Below are positions 1 to 9,641 of a stretch of DNA of 64,000 nt, one piece after another. A program made the position numbers and the translations under genes. Each line of letters starts with the position of its first letter. Position 1 is the first letter of the stretch. Under the pieces are notes generated by a model. The model did not search any database. It worked only from the letters and a program-made list of their open reading frames with translations, and was not told the origin of the DNA. The DNA is from Pinguiococcus pyrenoidosus (lineage: Eukaryota; Sar; Pinguiophyceae; Pinguiochrysidales; Pinguiochrysidaceae): NCBI GenBank assembly GCA_019677205.1, contig JAAMXY010000606.1, positions 1 to 64,000 of the forward strand, given 5' to 3'.

Positions 1-624
1 GGCTTGCGTAACCTCGACAAGGTCGCCACCTATGATGGAACGTCCATCAAGTATCGCCGATATGCGATGCAGTTGGAGACGGCACTCCTGGCGTGGAACA
101 ACGAGAACACAACGCCTCGGAACCTCGCGTACTATGCCCTGGTCGAGAGCGATGCGGAATTTGGAGCTCGAAGCGAGGACAGCAGGACGACAGCATCGCG
201 TCATCTCCACGACGCCTTGGGTATGACAACAGAGGGAGAAGCTCATGGAGTTGTTCTCATTCACGCGCCGACTCATGATGGTCGAGAGGCGTGGAAGGAG
301 ATCTCCATGCTCCCACGGCTCGTCCAGGACAGAACTGTGAGAGTCCGTGAGAAGTTTCTAGCGTCACTCAGTTTCAATGGCACCGTATCCGATCTCCCGC
401 CGTTCATAAGGAAGATAATCAGTGAAGTCGCCGAAGAGCCAAGCACATTCGAGGAGGCGATGGCCGATGAACGATGGGTCGAGGCCGCGACGAAGGAATA
501 CTCCCAGCTGCTTGAGCTTGGTGTCATCGAAGAAGTCCCAAGAGAGCGCGCCATGACGGTCATCAGTTCGAAGTGGGTTTGGAAGGTCAAGTTAGACTCA
601 CGTCAGTGGCACACTCTTGCGTAA
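1..624 (+). mobile_element. Copia-type (Ty1/copia) retroelement polyprotein fragment, 5' end outside window
   Basis: An open frame runs in from the window edge and stops at 622-624. Its last 60 or so residues resemble the start of the copia-type reverse transcriptase domain: an acidic EEAMADERWVEAATKEY stretch, then GVIEEVP, then SKWVWKVK, after which the frame ends instead of entering the catalytic part of the enzyme. The first 120 residues (YDGTSIKYRRY, LLAWNNE) look like a gag-type region, so gag-like and RT-like sequence lie close together with no protease or integrase between them. That suggests a deleted, inactive copy. No long terminal repeat was recognised. The RT similarity is family knowledge; the gag assignment is inference. 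Confidence 0.6.
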
Positions 625-950
625 GTCTCTTCACTCGTACACACGTCCAACGTTCTCAACCTCGAGCTACGCCACTCTCCTCCGTGGAGACGTCGAAAGT
701 TCCAGCGCTTGACAGCCTTCCCTGTGCGATAATCTGGAGTGTCCGTCTGTCACTCATTTTCACAGTATTTCCGAGCGGTAGTACGACAGGCAGGAGTAGT
801 AGAGAGGGTACCTAGTAGGTAAGAAGGGGAAGGGTTAGGAATGTGTGGAGGTGCATGCGGTGTTTGAAGCGTTCACGAATCTGCGCCAAGAAGCAAGTTG
901 TTAAGCAGCAAGCTGTCACCACGTTCATCGTCATCATAGATTCTCACCAG
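625..950. other. Intergenic stretch, nothing recognised
   Basis: Stops are frequent in all frames and no family motif, tandem repeat or RNA gene was recognised. It could be the decayed remainder of the retroelement fragment on its left. Confidence 0.4.
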
Positions 951-1300
951 CACGTTCAACCTACTAACGCGACGCCTCCATCGCCTCCGACGCCGGCACG
1001 GCTTCGGGCAGCCGTCCAAGAGGACGTCATATGTACGTCTAACAAGAGCTGTGCTGGAGGCGAGCAGCAAGCTTCGGCACGGCAAGGACCCAGGAGCTCA
1101 CGCTAAAGCGAAGTCGACGAGAAATCTCGTCCCTGGAGGGCTTCTTCTCCGCAGCCCAGCGAGCCAAGGAGGTTCAGCAGATTCATCTGGAATGCGCAAG
1201 AAGCTTTGAAAAGCGGACGCAAGAGATCCGACGAAAGCCTCCTCGTCCAAGCTGGCGGCAGCCGCGTCAAATGTACACTACATACAGCACAGCAAGACGC
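951..1300 (+). CDS. Possible coding fragment, unknown
   Basis: Around 1055-1215 the plus strand reads as a protein-like helical segment (core SSLEGFFSAAQRAKEVQQ) that starts and ends in different frames, so it would need splicing or is a broken gene. No start codon or family could be fixed. The opposite strand is also partly open, so strand is uncertain. Boundaries are approximate. Confidence 0.2.
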
Positions 1301-1659
1301 TTGGCTGGCCGAATCGCGACTGGCTTGTCTCCCGAGCCGCCAGAAAGCGGAAACCAGAGCCGAGTATGCCGACGAACATGCCGAAACTCCGCTTCCGCGG
1401 CTCGAATCCACAGAATCCGCCGCCGCTGCTCCAATTTGCTCTGGATGAAGGCTAGGAGGAGTATGACGTCCTCTCCAGACTCTTCTAGTAGCTCTAGCAG
1501 CAGTATGGCGCTGCGGATCTCCTCGGAAAGCCGTCGCAAGGCCATTTCTTCTCTGCAAGTCAGCGCCGCATGGCGCCGCTGAGCGGTGCACAGGCGCTTG
1601 GGGAGCCTCTGCCACTGCTCACTGGGCACGCTGGGGCCATCAGCATTCATTTTGAGCAA
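1267..1659 (-). CDS. Hypothetical helical protein, 130 aa ORF
   Basis: An ATG-initiated frame starts at 1659. Its middle is leucine- and glutamate-rich (SEEIRSAILLLELLEESGED) and looks like an amphipathic or coiled-coil helix. The last 40 residues are less protein-like and may be read-through into an intron. No family is recognised. If real, it would be divergent from POLH, which fits the alternating-strand pattern of the window. The plus-strand candidate at 951-1300 overlaps its 3' end slightly, so at most one of the two 3' ends is right. Confidence 0.3.
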   Translation of the reverse strand: MLKMNADGPSVPSEQWQRLPKRLCTAQRRHAALTCREEMALRRLSEEIRSAILLLELLEESGEDVILLLAFIQSKLEQRRRILWIRAAEAEFRHVRRHTRLWFPLSGGSGDKPVAIRPAKRLAVLYVVYI

Positions 1660-2803
1660 CTAGAAGCCGAGAAAAGCGCAGAAACAAGTTTCGCTAGTTT
1701 GGACAAAAATGGCGGGTTCGCAAGCAGAGTCTTGTCCTCCGCTTGGCTTGATCTTCTAAAGTACAGAACATACAACGGGAAGCCGGAGTCCGCTTAGGCA
1801 GCCAATCCAGAAGTATCTCCATGTAGGCCTGTTTCAAAGGGGCAAGAAGGTCGACCACAACGGCGTGATGACGTCATGGACTCCGCCCAAATTGAATGTG
1901 GTTGGGCGAAATCAGCCAATCGCGAGCGTTTCCATTTGGCAAACCGTTGGTTCCGAAATTAGCATGAACAACGAAAATGGGCTTAGCCAACCCCATCTCT
2001 CAGAATAGTCGCATCTACTCGATACGGTAATAGAGTGTACTTTTCTAGAGTGTTCCGTCAAAAGAGTTTCCAAAGTTTGCCAAAGCTTGCCAAACACCGC
2101 TTTTCGTCATTCTCACGGATTCTAGTATTTTTCTGTTTACTTTCAAGTATCTCGTCATTTCCTCAGTTAAGCGAAACCGCCGCAAAACCTTGCCAACTGG
2201 CAAGACTCCGTCAATTGGAAAGACGAATACCGGTACTCCACCTCGAACTGGAAAGAACTGGCAAGCTTTGGAAATTTCCAAAGCCGTTTTCCAGTTTCCA
2301 ATTGAGCTTCGCATCCACCCTATTGTCCAAGGAGCGCTTCGCGAACCGGAGTCGGCACAGCTTGTCGAAGCTCGTCGAGGGCATCCTGCTCTGTCCCTTT
2401 GGGACGGACCTCGTCGATCAGATAATTAATGCATCGCGGCCACTCCAGTACGGTGGTACTGCGAAACCAGAGCCGCGGATATCGCGCGCGAGCCTCCTGC
2501 CTTCCAGCCAGTCGCGAAATCTCCCTGTTATTCTGCCCGCTTTTACTTTGCTGTATCGATTCCGAATCACCGGCACCGAGGCGCGCTGTGCAGAGTTTCG
2601 AAAGGCTCTCACCGCACGCTTCAAATGTCGCGACTACGGCCTGGTCGGCGAGTTCACCAACAACTTGATGAGGAAGCAGCCCTTGGAAGTAGGAAAGCTG
2701 CCGACCGGAGCGAAAACTTCTATTTCTATATCAGCATATTTTTATACCTTTAAGCCGGTTTTCGTTGGTGGCGCCTTGGTCTCTAGTCCTCTACTCCTCA
2801 AGA
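1660..2803. other. Intergenic region with palindromic DNA, 5' of POLH
   Basis: No family is recognisable here; a long plus-strand frame through the region has no protein-like segments. The notable content is a dense patch of inverted repeats at 2150-2310 (separate entry) and a short AT-rich tract near 2735-2752, some 60 bp upstream of the POLH start, which could serve as a core promoter element. Confidence 0.4.
2245..2299. repeat. Nested inverted repeat / palindrome
   Basis: Positions 2265-2284 form a perfect 20-base palindrome, GCTTTGGAAATTTCCAAAGC. It sits inside a wider imperfect inverted repeat whose arms read AACTGGAAA (about 2245-2254) and TTTCCAGTT (about 2290-2299). Other copies of TTTCCAATTG and CAATTGGAAA lie close by. 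The structure could extrude as a cruciform or be the core of a small non-autonomous element. No target-site duplication was identified. Confidence 0.6.
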
Positions 2804-5000
2804 ATGCGCATAATCGTGCATCTGGATCTCGATTGCTTCTATGCGCAGGTGGAGCAGCGTCGACTTGGTGTCGATGGGGAGACCACGCCTCTAGGCGTAA
2901 CGCAGTGGGGTTCGTTGCTGGCAGTGAACTATGTAGCACGACGATTCGGGGTCAAAAGGGGAATGAGAGGTGATGAAGCGAAGGCGAAGTGCCCTGACAT
3001 CATCTTGGTCCACGTGGAGACGATTGGGGACAAAGAGGAGCCCAAAACCTCCGGCGACGAGGGCGAAGTGGATCGTTCGATGGTGAAAGCATCTCTCCGC
3101 CGATACAGAAGTGCTTCCAGAGAGGTAAGCCATGTGTCTCCGGACGTTCCTGGGTGCTTAGTTATGATTCTTGGTCCAGATCGTGCGCGCTCCATGGTCG
3201 GCATTTTGGCTGCCGTGAAGGAGGACCCTGCCTTTAGCGAGCTGACCAAGCGACGCCTCCAAGGTTTTCTCGATTCTTGCGAGACACAGCGATCTGGTTG
3301 AGAGAGCATCCATTGATGAGGCCTTCCTGGACATCACAGAAGCGGCCCGGGAACTCTTAGATGCTCCTGGAAATGATGCGGATGAAGACCTAGATTTTGC
3401 GCGGCAGAAGCATTCCCACATTGCTGGGCATGGCGACGACCATGACAAGGGGGATGGCGTTCAGGCCGATTTGGACAGTTCTCTCATGCAGACCGAATCT
3501 TCGCGCTTGCTGCTGGCGGGTGCAAATGTCGTGTTTCGCATCCGGCAGGATATCAAGCACAGCACGGGCTTCACCGTCAGCGGTGGTGTTGCTGCCAACC
3601 GCGTTCTGGCAAAGCTCGCCTCGGCAAGGAACAAACCCAACAAGCAGACCATCGTGCCGCTCTCGCTTGCAACCTCGATGATGCGCTCGATTCCCTTCAA
3701 GGACGTTCGCGGCCTCGGTGGGAAGTTTGGGGCTAGGATAGAGGCAGCGCTGACTTCTAGCGGCCGAATGCGCTCGAATGGGCGATGGCACAGCTCGAAA
3801 AGCTCCGCGCAGACCTTGCCCGTCTTGACATGCGGGGACGTCCTTGACATGTTTTCTTCTGCGGATGCCGCAAGAGAGCTCGCGAAGCGCTGCGAAATCT
3901 CAGGCGAGCAGGCGGCGACGGTGCTTGGTTGGGTCCGCGGCGAAGGCATGGACGAGGTGAAGCCGAATCTGAAGCCGAAGTCGCTGAATGCGTGCAAGAG
4001 CTCCTTTCTGGAAACCTGGCCGGAGCTCCATCGCTGGCTTACCATCCTCGCGGAGGAGCTCGTCGATCGCATGGGAGAGGACGAGCTGTTGTGGCATCGC
4101 CGGGCGACTACGCTGGTTGTTCACCACAGAGGTGCTCTGCGAAGGGATCATCTTCGGAACTGGCAGCAAGGGAATGTGTCCGCGCTTACTCCTGAGCGGA
4201 ATCGCCAGTGTCGCATGCCCATTGGCCAGGAGAAAACTATTGAGATTGAAGCGCACAACGGTGAGAAAAGGTCCGCGGTTGTCCGTGTTCCGGAGGTCTC
4301 TCAGATCGTTGGAATGGCGGAGAGGCTGCTACGAAGGCTCGAGTCGGACGAGGAGGGCGGCAAGCGGCAGCCTCGTATTCTTCCGTGCAGCCGTATCGCC
4401 ATGTCGGCCACAGAATTCGCAGATCTTCCAACCGGCGTGACCCTGACAACTTTTTTCACGAAGAAGACGGGTGAGATCCAAGGTCAAGTGGAAGAGCCGA
4501 CGCACCGGCGGAATGCTCTGCACCAGACGGAAGCACCAAGAAAGCGAAGGAAGGGCGCAATTGAGCGCTTCTTCGGAGATCCTACTGCACCAAGCAGAAC
4601 CTCGGCAGAGGCTTCTTCAGCGGAATTCCTGAGTAAGAGCACGCCTGTGGAGGGCATGAATGTCCGGGTCTTCGCTGAGAAAGAGACGAACACCCCCTGT
4701 CCGAACGCCCCTCTGCAATCGGCAGCTGGATCTTCGGCTGAATCAGAAGCAGCGGGAAGCTCGCACAGCGAGGCTCTGGGTGGCAGCTGGGATCGTGCCA
4801 GCATCACAGCTCCGGCGGATGGAGACGGACACCTGGCAAGATGTGACCGTTGCCAACGCTTGGTCCCTGCTCACAGCTTGCAGGAGCACCAAGACTGGCA
4901 TATGGCTACGGAGCTGCAGAAGCAACTTCAGCAGGAGAGGGCAGGCCGGCGAGCGAGTCCGAAGATCGATCATTTCTTCCGGAAGGTACCTGGCGACTGA
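2804..5000 (+). CDS. POLH: DNA polymerase eta (Y-family translesion polymerase)
   Basis: The product is a Y-family polymerase that copies past UV lesions and other damaged bases in the nucleus. I read two exons, 2804-3124 and 3264-5000, joined by a 139-bp GT-AG intron in phase 0, giving about 685 aa. The N-terminus HLDLDCFYAQVE carries the first metal-binding aspartate (D8). SIDEAFLDIT at about 123-132 carries the catalytic Asp-Glu pair, and GVAANRVLAKLAS is the helix-hairpin-helix signature. Near the C-terminus, CDRC followed by HQDWH (about 634-653) forms a UBZ3-type ubiquitin-binding zinc finger as in human and yeast eta. KIDHFF just before the stop is a PIP-box-like PCNA motif, and RFF near the middle may be a second. 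The UBZ and spacing favour eta over iota or kappa. Confidence 0.93.
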
Positions 5001-5033
5001 ACGGGTGTTTGATGCGCGCTTTGGCAAGTGGCC

Positions 5034-5582
5034 TCAAGCTTGATCGCTTTCGGTGAGGTGGATCGAGGTTGCAATGGCGGACCTTTCCCTCCTCGTCGTA
5101 CTCCTGTTCCTCGCATCTCCCAGGTCACCGTCGCGGGTTCGAACCTTTCCCCGCTGTGGGATGCAGCTTTGCCGGCGAGCCAGGACTGACCATTGGCTGG
5201 CTGCACAGGAGCTGGAGATCCGAGCGGTAGACGAGACGCTTCTGACTGCGCCGCACCAAGCCCATTCCGGAGGGGCTCGGTGGTGCCGCGAGCCCGAAGT
5301 GCCGATAGAAGTGGTCTTGCGCACGGCGCGGAGAAAGTGCCAGAATCCGGATTCTGGGTAGCGTAGGATGGACGTGAGCATCGACCTTGGTACCGTCTGG
5401 ATCATTTCGATTTCGATTTGCTTCCCCTCGTCAATGCGTGGAGACTCCGGGTATTCATATCGCAGGCGCGTCTCGTGGTCGCTGCGAAGACTCTCGACCA
5501 TGTCCCTCCTTCGCCAAGCTCCCGTATTGTCCTCCGTTGGAGGCTCTGAAGCGAGAAGGACGAAGGCTTGGGCATCAAGCAT
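5034..5582 (-). CDS. Hypothetical ORF on the minus strand
   Basis: The first 75 residues from 5582 look protein-like (LRSDHETRLRYEYPESP, IDEGKQIEIEMIQ). The rest becomes Ser/Arg/Ala-rich and resembles an antisense shadow. It lies just downstream of the D-amino acid oxidase stop on the same strand and upstream codons are also open, so the start is uncertain. It may be a separate small gene truncated in this reading. A plus-strand frame covers 5074-5361 on the other strand; both 3' halves cannot be right. Confidence 0.25.
   Translation of the reverse strand: MLDAQAFVLLASEPPTEDNTGAWRRRDMVESLRSDHETRLRYEYPESPRIDEGKQIEIEMIQTVPRSMLTSILRYPESGFWHFLRAVRKTTSIGTSGSRHHRAPPEWAWCGAVRSVSSTARISSSCAASQWSVLARRQSCIPQRGKVRTRDGDLGDARNRSTTRRERSAIATSIHLTESDQA
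5074..5361 (+). CDS. Possible small protein with hydrophobic N-terminus
   Basis: An ATG frame of 95 codons begins MADLSLLVVLLFLASP, which resembles a signal peptide, and continues with a polar, protein-like tail. No family is recognised. It lies 70 bp after the POLH stop and opposes the minus-strand ORF at 5034-5582. Treated as weak. Confidence 0.2.
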   Translation: MADLSLLVVLLFLASPRSPSRVRTFPRCGMQLCRRARTDHWLAAQELEIRAVDETLLTAPHQAHSGGARWCREPEVPIEVVLRTARRKCQNPDSG

Positions 5583-5642
5583 GGAATCGTGGAGCGTGAA
5601 ACTTGATTGATTGCAGAGCCGAAAAGAGCATCGAGAAGGCTT

Positions 5643-7000
5643 TCAGCTGGTGTCAGCCCTCGCCAGTTCGGTCTTCCATCTCTGAACCGTCCAGTCGGCG
5701 CAACCGTATGCCACCGTCCAACCTGTGAATGGGAAAGAAGGGAGGCGCCCTTGTGACGATCTTGCCCACCATTTCAGCAACGCGCTCTCAGGCGTACCTC
5801 CGCCACCGTGGCCATAGTTGTGGACTACGGGTAGCGCTTTCGCGAGGCCCTTGCCCAGCTGCATCGTCTGCAGCTCGAGTCGGGGACCTTCATCTCTCAA
5901 CGGACGGAGCCCAGCCCATCGCCGGTGCTCCTTGGCCCCTTCCAGACACGGAAAGAGGTACTCAGCCTTCAGTCGGAGCCGATGTGCCTATGTCAAAGAA
6001 AGCGGAGTGGGGAGAAAGCCTCGTCGCGAGCATGCGCCGCCATCAATGCTTGCAAACCTCTTCTTCTGAGACATGTTTACCACTGCTCCCCTTCTGGAAG
6101 CTGCCTCCTACAGACACCAGGTTGGGTCCGCGAGGGATCACGTAGGCACAGTCGACTCCACTCCACGGATCCACGTCCGAGGTCATGACCGCATCGACCT
6201 CCCCCGCTGGCCGCTCCACCTTTGCCGACGAGCCGACCGTCATTGCCGGTTGATGGACTCGGGTACGGCAGGCAGTGCCTTACCTGCAGCAGCACGCCAC
6301 GACCAGGGATAACCTCCGTTCCCAGCTCGCAAAGGTCATTTGCGCCGAGGCCCGTGCAGTTGAAGAGAGCATCGACGCTGTCGTTGAAAACGGATTCACC
6401 AGCCTCCAGGGCGGCCCCAAAATTCGAGAAGCGATACTCGGCCCCAGACTCTTGATGCACGCCCAGCTCCGTCAGTTCCTGTGCCAGGTCTGCAAGGTAA
6501 GGCTCGCAGTGCACCACGAGCGTGTCGAAGAACCATGCCCCGTAGACGCCCTCCGGGATCCGAGCCTTAAGGTGAGGATGCTTCTTTGGGAACTCCTCTC
6601 GCGTCACCGTGTGGAAGTTCAGCTCTGGAATAGTGGTCCAGCTTTCCAGCTCCTGCATACCCTGCTCGCTCTTCAACACTAGCGCCGGCAGGCCTTCGAT
6701 GTGTTGCGCACGCCGGCCTCCCGCGTCCTTCTCCCGGTAGAACTCCAGCAGCGTCTGGCGCGCCACGTCTCTTAGATCGAAAGCATCGAGATGAGCGTCG
6801 CGGCTGGGCAGCGCCTTCATGCTCTTGGCCATCTTAAAAGGCATCCAGAAGCCCCCGGCGCCGGTTGACGCGTTGGCTGCGGAGGAGGGGCCGTCCGCAC
6901 TCAGGACGGCAACTGAGCAGCCTTCTTTGGCGAGGCGTTTGGCGGTGGTCAGGCCAACGATGCCGGCGCCGACCACCACCACCTTGCGCTTCTGCATCAT
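5643..7000 (-). CDS. DAO: D-amino acid oxidase (FAD-dependent)
   Basis: The enzyme oxidatively deaminates D-amino acids to 2-oxo acids, ammonia and H2O2 using FAD. Four exons fit in frame: 7000-6284, 6219-6058, 5987-5798 and 5722-5643, about 382 aa. The N-terminus has the Rossmann dinucleotide motif VVVVGAGIVGLTTAKRL and the C-terminal half has AYVIPRGPNLVSVGGSF, WAGLRPLR (substrate-site arginine region) and the family signature VVHNYGHGGGG, followed by a final tryptophan-rich helix. D-aspartate oxidase is a close alternative that sequence alone cannot exclude. No C-terminal SKL-type peroxisomal signal is seen (the tail ends ADTS). Introns are 64, 70 and 75 bp. Confidence 0.9.
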
Positions 7001-7460
7001 AAGTGACGCCTTGGCTTCAACGCTGCCAAGCACGAGACCCCAAGCACTCGTGCGAACGCAGGAGACGCCAAAGGAAAAGGATTGCAGAAAGATCCATATC
7101 ATATCTGTCGCGAGGGGAGTGTCTGTCCGCGTCCACCTCCCGGAACGGCAGCTCCTGGAGACCATGGGAGGCTGGAGGATGAGGAGGCGCAGGGGGGGGG
7201 GGAAGGACAGAAAGGGGACCTCGAGCATCAAGAGTCAAGAATCAATAGGCAAGAGCCAAGCATCGAGCATCAAGCATCGAGCATCAAGCATCGAGCATCA
7301 GGCATCAAGCATTAAGCATCAAGCATCAAGCATCAGGCATCAAGCATCAAGCATCAAGCATCAGGCATCAAGAACCATGCATCAAGACTCAAGAATCATG
7401 CGTCAACTTCAAAGAACGAAATAAGAGAGTCCGTGAGAAGTAGAGAGTCTCTTGAGAGCG
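7001..7460. promoter_or_regulatory. Divergent promoter region between DAO and the coiled-coil gene
   Basis: The start codons of two divergent genes are about 460 bp apart. Most of the right half is the 7-bp minisatellite described separately, so the functional promoter is probably squeezed into about 7001-7200. No specific factor site was recognised. The G-run at 7189-7202 is notable. Confidence 0.35.
7221..7405. repeat. Minisatellite of about 7 bp, unit GCATCAA
   Basis: A run of about 185 bases is built from near-perfect copies of the heptamer GCATCAA, with variants such as GCATCGA, GCATCAG and GCATTAA, decaying at both ends. Interruptions every few units (CATCAGG) suggest a higher-order period. 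It lies in the short gap between two divergent genes, so copy-number change could alter promoter spacing. Confidence 0.85.
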
Positions 7461-9480
7461 ATGCAAGGGATTCCTGTCGACAGCAACAGCATGGTGCCTG
7501 GTCAAGCAAAGAAGCTGTCGCGCTTGGGAAACTACGATGCTCCTGCACAACTTGCGCACTTGGAGTCAGTATTTCAAGAGCGCCTCGCTGGCGAGCAAGA
7601 GCAGGTTCTGGCTCATTCGCTCTCATGCGCGGGAGTAGCATCTACGACCTGTTCTTACGTGCCCTGGACGCCCGCTCCTTTGTAGAACCAGAAGCTCCAG
7701 GATGCAATCATTAGCATCAGCAGCGCCGCAAGCGAAGACGCTGCTGCCCTTCGAAGGCAAATGGCGGACCGGGTGGGTGGCGAAGATGGAAATGTGATCC
7801 CACGCGAAAGCTTGGTAGCTAAGTCGGGTTGCCGCAGGACGCAGAGCTCGTGGCCCTGTGCAGTTCGCAGCGATCCGAGCTTCTGCAGGAGCAGGGAATG
7901 CTGTTGGACTACGTGCGCTTTGTGAAGACGCAGTACGAAGAGGTGCTCGCGAAGATCGAGTCCAGGTGCCGTCGCTCTGATTCTTCGAACCTCAAGATTT
8001 CTACAGCTCAGCATGATGCAGCAGGCATGAGGCCACGATGCTGAATCACGCGGCCCAGCTGCGCCAGCTGGAGCAGCGTCACAAGCGGGCACTGTCGAGC
8101 ACCAGGAACGAGTTCATGGGCACCATTCAGCAGAATCGCAAGCTGCGCGAGGAGCTCATGGTTCGGGACGGTCAGCTGCTGGAGAAGCAGACGGACGTGG
8201 AGAATCTTCGCAGGCAGGTATCCCAAATGCAGAGCAGGGCGAAGGAGACCAGTGATCAAGCGATCGTGACACAGCGCAACTACGACGCCTTGAGGGGCTT
8301 CGTCCATAGCAGCCAAACAACCTTTCGCTTGGCGGAGCGGCGCCGACGGCATTTCCAGGCGAGGTTGCATGATGTGGAGAAGGAGACCTGCGCCAGGGAT
8401 CAGAAGATCCACGAGCTCCAGCAGCAAGTGACCCAAGCAGGCGAGGAGATTCGGAAGGAGACGCAGAAGTCGACCGCCTTGCAGCAAGATCTGCGGGCCA
8501 AGGTAGCTGAGATCACCAGCCTGAAAGCGCTGGCATCAAAGTTGGCAAAGAGAGGGATCAGCCAGAACGCAGCACTCCAAAAGCTGATCACGATGGTCCG
8601 AGACTTCCGATACAGCTGTAGCGACATCGAAAGTGTGAGACGGGCCTACGTTTCGCTGGCTCAGGGAGCGAACACCATCGACCGGGACCTGCACAGGTCT
8701 CACGCTTCCAGGGGCAAGGTCGTTGCGGAACCCATCGGGAAGAGCAGTGCGCTTCCACAGAGATCCTTGGCTTCCCGAGGAGGCGTGCTGGGAATGGGAC
8801 TTGGCATTTGCCCGGAACTACAGAGACCTTCGGACGGAGCCGCAGCGAGTGACGGAGCCCCAGTGAGGGACGCAGCCGAAGGGCGGCGGAAGAGCGGCAA
8901 AGCAGCGAGGCCGCATGCAGCAGCTATCGACGTCGACCATGCGAGAAGTGCGAAGGAAGGCATCAACGACAAACTTGCCACGCCAGACTCGATCGACAGG
9001 GACACGCAGCAGAAAGAGCTTGAGAGCTATCACCATTCGCTTCACCAAGGCTTGCGGGTTCGCGACCACGCCTTGCAGGCGATAGAGAGCTCTGCGAAAG
9101 ACAGGTTGTCTCGCGTCCGCAAAGAGAATACCATGCTTATGGAGGAGACGAACGGCTTGCGAAGGCGCATCCATGGCCTCAGGGAAGAGAATGCCAAGCT
9201 GCGGAGCGAGATCAAGGAGATGAAGAGGCTGCAAGCAGACGAAAAGCTGAGAGGCACAGCCTGCCGCCCAAACACAGGGCCGTCCGGGACCAACGCTGAG
9301 GCTGGCGCTGGAGCTGGAGCTCCGGACGATAAGTTGACGGAAAGCAGCTCGAGCGCAGGGGCAAAGGACACGCGGGCGTCCAGCCTGGTTTCCTTGCAGC
9401 ATTGCATGACGTCGCAAAGGTTTCCGCTCTACGACGGGCGCAGACCAGCCACGTCCCGTACCGTCTCAAGCACCAAATGA
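7461..9480 (+). CDS. Coiled-coil protein, possibly cilium-associated
   Basis: Four exons fit in frame: 7461-7604, 7686-7772, 7838-7965 and 8025-9480, about 604 aa. Most of the protein is predicted coiled coil, with two long helical blocks separated by a Gly/Ala/Pro-rich linker (roughly residues 340-400) and a disordered Ser/Gly-rich tail. The second block (RKENTMLMEETNGLRRRI, then EENAKLRSEI) and the region LQKLITMVRDFRYSCSDIE loosely recall the C-terminal half of CFAP57/WDR65, an inner-arm dynein regulator, but the WD40 domain that family carries is absent. Coiled coils give chance similarity, so function stays open. Introns are small and 5'-clustered. Confidence 0.7.
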
Positions 9481-9641
9481 AGGAGCGAAGGGGCCGGCGG
9501 CCCCGCTGGTAAGGCGGTGCAGTGAAGCACAGAGATGGCGCAAACAGACGGCGTCGATGGACCGTGTCTGACGGCGTCCTTCACGTAGTAGAGGCTTGTG
9601 TCACTCCAGCAGCGTCTCCGTCGTTCACTCCCTTTACGATC

